Shown here: piece by piece, positions 6,255-7,797 of the stretch | Layout of the letters: each line of letters opens with the position of its first letter | Position numbering within the stretch: position 1 is the stretch's first letter | Origin: an uncultured Anaerococcus sp. | GTDB taxonomy: Bacteria; Bacillota_A; Clostridia; Tissierellales; Peptoniphilaceae | Assembly (NCBI GenBank): GCA_902488555.1 | Contig: CABTWT010000051.1 | Coordinates: forward strand, 1 to 7,797 | DNA length: 7,797 nt | Reading direction: 5' to 3' | The notes under the pieces: model-generated | Databases searched by the model: none | What the model was told of the DNA's origin: nothing | What the model saw: only the letters and a program-made list of their open reading frames with translations | Made by a program: the position numbers and the translations under genes

Positions 6255-7797
6255 ATGACTAAAAAAGATAAGAAACATGATTTCAAGAAAGCGCCTCTAA
6301 CTCCTCCAGGATTAGATAAAGCTAAAAAAGCAGCTGATAATGCTAAGCAAAAAGACTTAAAGAATAATAAAGTTGATAACAAAGGCAAGGCCTTTACTAC
6401 AAATAAGGGTCTAAAAATGGCAGAGGAAGAATTTTCTCTAAAAGCAGGTGATAGAGGACCAACTCTTATTGAAGACTTCCACTTTAGAGAAAAAATGCAA
6501 CACTTTGACCACGAAAGAATCCCTGAAAGAATAGTTCACGCTCGTGGTGTAGGTGCTCATGGGGTATTTAAATGTACTAAAGATATGAGTGAATATACCA
6601 AAGCAGGATTATTTACTGAAGAAGGAAAAGAAACAGCTTTGTTTACAAGGATTTCTACAGTAGCAGGCTTTAGAGGATCAACTGATACTCCTCGTGATGT
6701 GCGAGGTTTCGCTATAAAATTCTATACTGAAGAAGGAAACTATGACTTAGTTGGTAACAATATGCCAGTTTTCATCATCCAAGATGCGATTAAATTCCCT
6801 GACTTTGTTCACGCTGTAAAACCAGAACCAGATACAGAAGTACCACAAGCCCAATCAGCTCACGATACTTTCTGGGATTTTGTAACTCGTAACCAAGAGT
6901 CGGCGCATATGACAATGTGGCAAATGAGTGATAGGGCAATACCTAGATCGCTTAGAATGATTGATGGATTTGGTGTCCATACTTATAGATTTGTAAATGC
7001 AGAAGGAAAGGGAACTTTTGTAAGATTCCAATGGAACCCACAATTGGGAGTTCACTCTCGAGTTTGGGATGAGACTTTAAAAGTTTCTGGTAATGATCCA
7101 GATAGCCATAGAAAAGACTTGTATGATGCTATAGATGAGGGTGACTACCCAGTTTGGGATTTCTGTGTACAACTTTTACCAGAAGAAAAAGAATTTGATT
7201 TTGACTTTGATATCCTTGACCCTACGAAAGTTTGGCCAGAAGAAGATATTGAAAAAATCAAGATAGGTGAAATTACTTTAAATAAAAACGTAGACAATTA
7301 CTTTGCAGAAACTGAACAAGTTGCATTTAACCCAGGTAATGTTGTACCAGGTATTGACTTTTCTAATGACCCACTACTTCAAGGTAGATTATTCTCATAC
7401 ACAGATACACAACTAATCAGACTTGGTGGACCAAATTTTGCCCAAATTCCAATTAATAGACCAATAGTAGATGTTAATAACAACCAAAGAGATGGCTGGC
7501 ACCAACATATGATTCCAAAAGGACCAGTTTCATATATGAAATCATCTATTGATGACCAATCACCATACTATGCTAGCCCTGAAGAGGGTGGATATGAGCA
7601 CTACCAAGAAAAAATAGATGCTAGAAAAATTCAAGCTCGTGCAGAAAGCTTTAAAGATCACTTTAGCCAAGCTACAGCATTCTACAAATCTTTAAGTGAA
7701 GTAGAACAAGCCCACATCAAAAATGCCTTTTCATTTGAACTTGCCAAGGTTAAAAGACCAGAGATAAGACAAAATGTAGTAGATATGTTTGCCAATG
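6255..7797 (+). CDS. katE: Heme catalase, clade 2 large-subunit (HPII/KatE-like), 3' end outside window
   Basis: This monofunctional heme catalase breaks hydrogen peroxide into water and oxygen. The frame is open for 514 codons to the right edge, without stop or frameshift. Residues 1-46 are a Lys/Asn/Asp-rich leader. The core then starts with FSLKAGDRGPTLIEDFHFRE (60-79). The catalytic His is His95 in VHARG (94-98), the active-site Asn is Asn168 in LVGNN (165-169), and the heme-ligand Tyr is Tyr382 in RLFSYTDTQ (378-386). All three lie exactly 33 residues below His128, Asn201 and Tyr415 of E. coli HPII, and wording such as HTYRFVNAEGKGTFVRF (242-258) is HPII-like. Clade 2 proteins carry a C-terminal flavodoxin-like domain, which would lie beyond the window, giving about 680-750 residues if present. 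His392 of HPII is Asn359 here. Six of 25 arginines use CGN codons, more than in rlmN (0 of 16). It appears to be its own transcription unit. Confidence 0.95.
   Translation, partial: MTKKDKKHDFKKAPLTPPGLDKAKKAADNAKQKDLKNNKVDNKGKAFTTNKGLKMAEEEFSLKAGDRGPTLIEDFHFREKMQHFDHERIPERIVHARGVGAHGVFKCTKDMSEYTKAGLFTEEGKETALFTRISTVAGFRGSTDTPRDVRGFAIKFYTEEGNYDLVGNNMPVFIIQDAIKFPDFVHAVKPEPDTEVPQAQSAHDTFWDFVTRNQESAHMTMWQMSDRAIPRSLRMIDGFGVHTYRFVNAEGKGTFVRFQWNPQLGVHSRVWDETLKVSGNDPDSHRKDLYDAIDEGDYPVWDFCVQLLPEEKEFDFDFDILDPTKVWPEEDIEKIKIGEITLNKNVDNYFAETEQVAFNPGNVVPGIDFSNDPLLQGRLFSYTDTQLIRLGGPNFAQIPINRPIVDVNNNQRDGWHQHMIPKGPVSYMKSSIDDQSPYYASPEEGGYEHYQEKIDARKIQARAESFKDHFSQATAFYKSLSEVEQAHIKNAFSFELAKVKRPEIRQNVVDMFAN

Noticed and set aside
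6200..6388. Minus-strand 62-codon frame rich in hydrophobic residues, opposite the catalase start
   Set aside because: The hydrophobic look (Leu, Phe, Ser) is what the antisense of a Lys/Asn-rich leader gives. It also runs through the terminator T-tract and the dyad, so it is unlikely to be a small membrane protein.
6855..7055. Minus-strand 66-codon frame inside the catalase
   Set aside because: The plus strand here codes for highly conserved catalase core residues; the reverse frame has no family features.
1..7797. CRISPR array, tRNA, rRNA, insertion sequence or phage genes
   Set aside because: No regularly spaced repeats, cloverleaf-like segments, transposase or integrase motifs were seen; coding density is nearly complete and every gene is a known family.

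Overview
This is a low-GC window with strong AGA/AGG arginine bias and A/T-ending codons. The gene order rsmB-rlmN-stp-prkC-rsgA-rpe is the classic Firmicutes arrangement, as in the Bacillus subtilis priA-def-fmt-rsmB-rlmN-prpC-prkC-rsgA-rpe cluster. Base composition and protein style suggest a Clostridia/Tissierellia-type Gram-positive, perhaps an anaerobic coccus such as Anaerococcus or Peptoniphilus. The genus is a guess. The Gram-positive, PASTA-kinase lineage is secure.

Bases 1-6185 form one tightly packed plus-strand operon. It opens with the 3' part of rsmB, a 16S rRNA m5C methyltransferase cut by the left edge. Then come rlmN (radical-SAM A2503/tRNA A37 methyltransferase), a PP2C phosphatase, a membrane PASTA Ser/Thr kinase, rsgA (30S assembly GTPase) and rpe (ribulose-phosphate 3-epimerase). 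Gaps are 1, 2 and 10 nt, followed by 4-nt and 7-nt overlaps, so translational coupling is likely. A Rho-independent terminator ends the unit; its stem starts inside the last codons of rpe and its loop holds the rpe stop codon. The operon links ribosome maturation (RsmB, RlmN, RsgA) with a cell-wall-sensing phosphorylation switch (kinase and phosphatase) and one pentose-phosphate enzyme.

Bases 6202-6254 are a short AT-rich intergenic region. It holds a near-perfect 12-5-12 inverted repeat (6213-6241) just before a strong Shine-Dalgarno site. A separate gene then runs off the right edge: a heme catalase of the large-subunit (clade 2, HPII-like) type. It begins with a Lys-rich leader, and its active-site residues sit at a constant offset from E. 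coli HPII. The histidine that cross-links to the heme-ligand tyrosine in HPII is asparagine here.

I see no mobile element, tRNA, rRNA, CRISPR array or obviously novel gene system. The points most worth a second look are the catalase operator-like dyad and the catalase active-site substitution.
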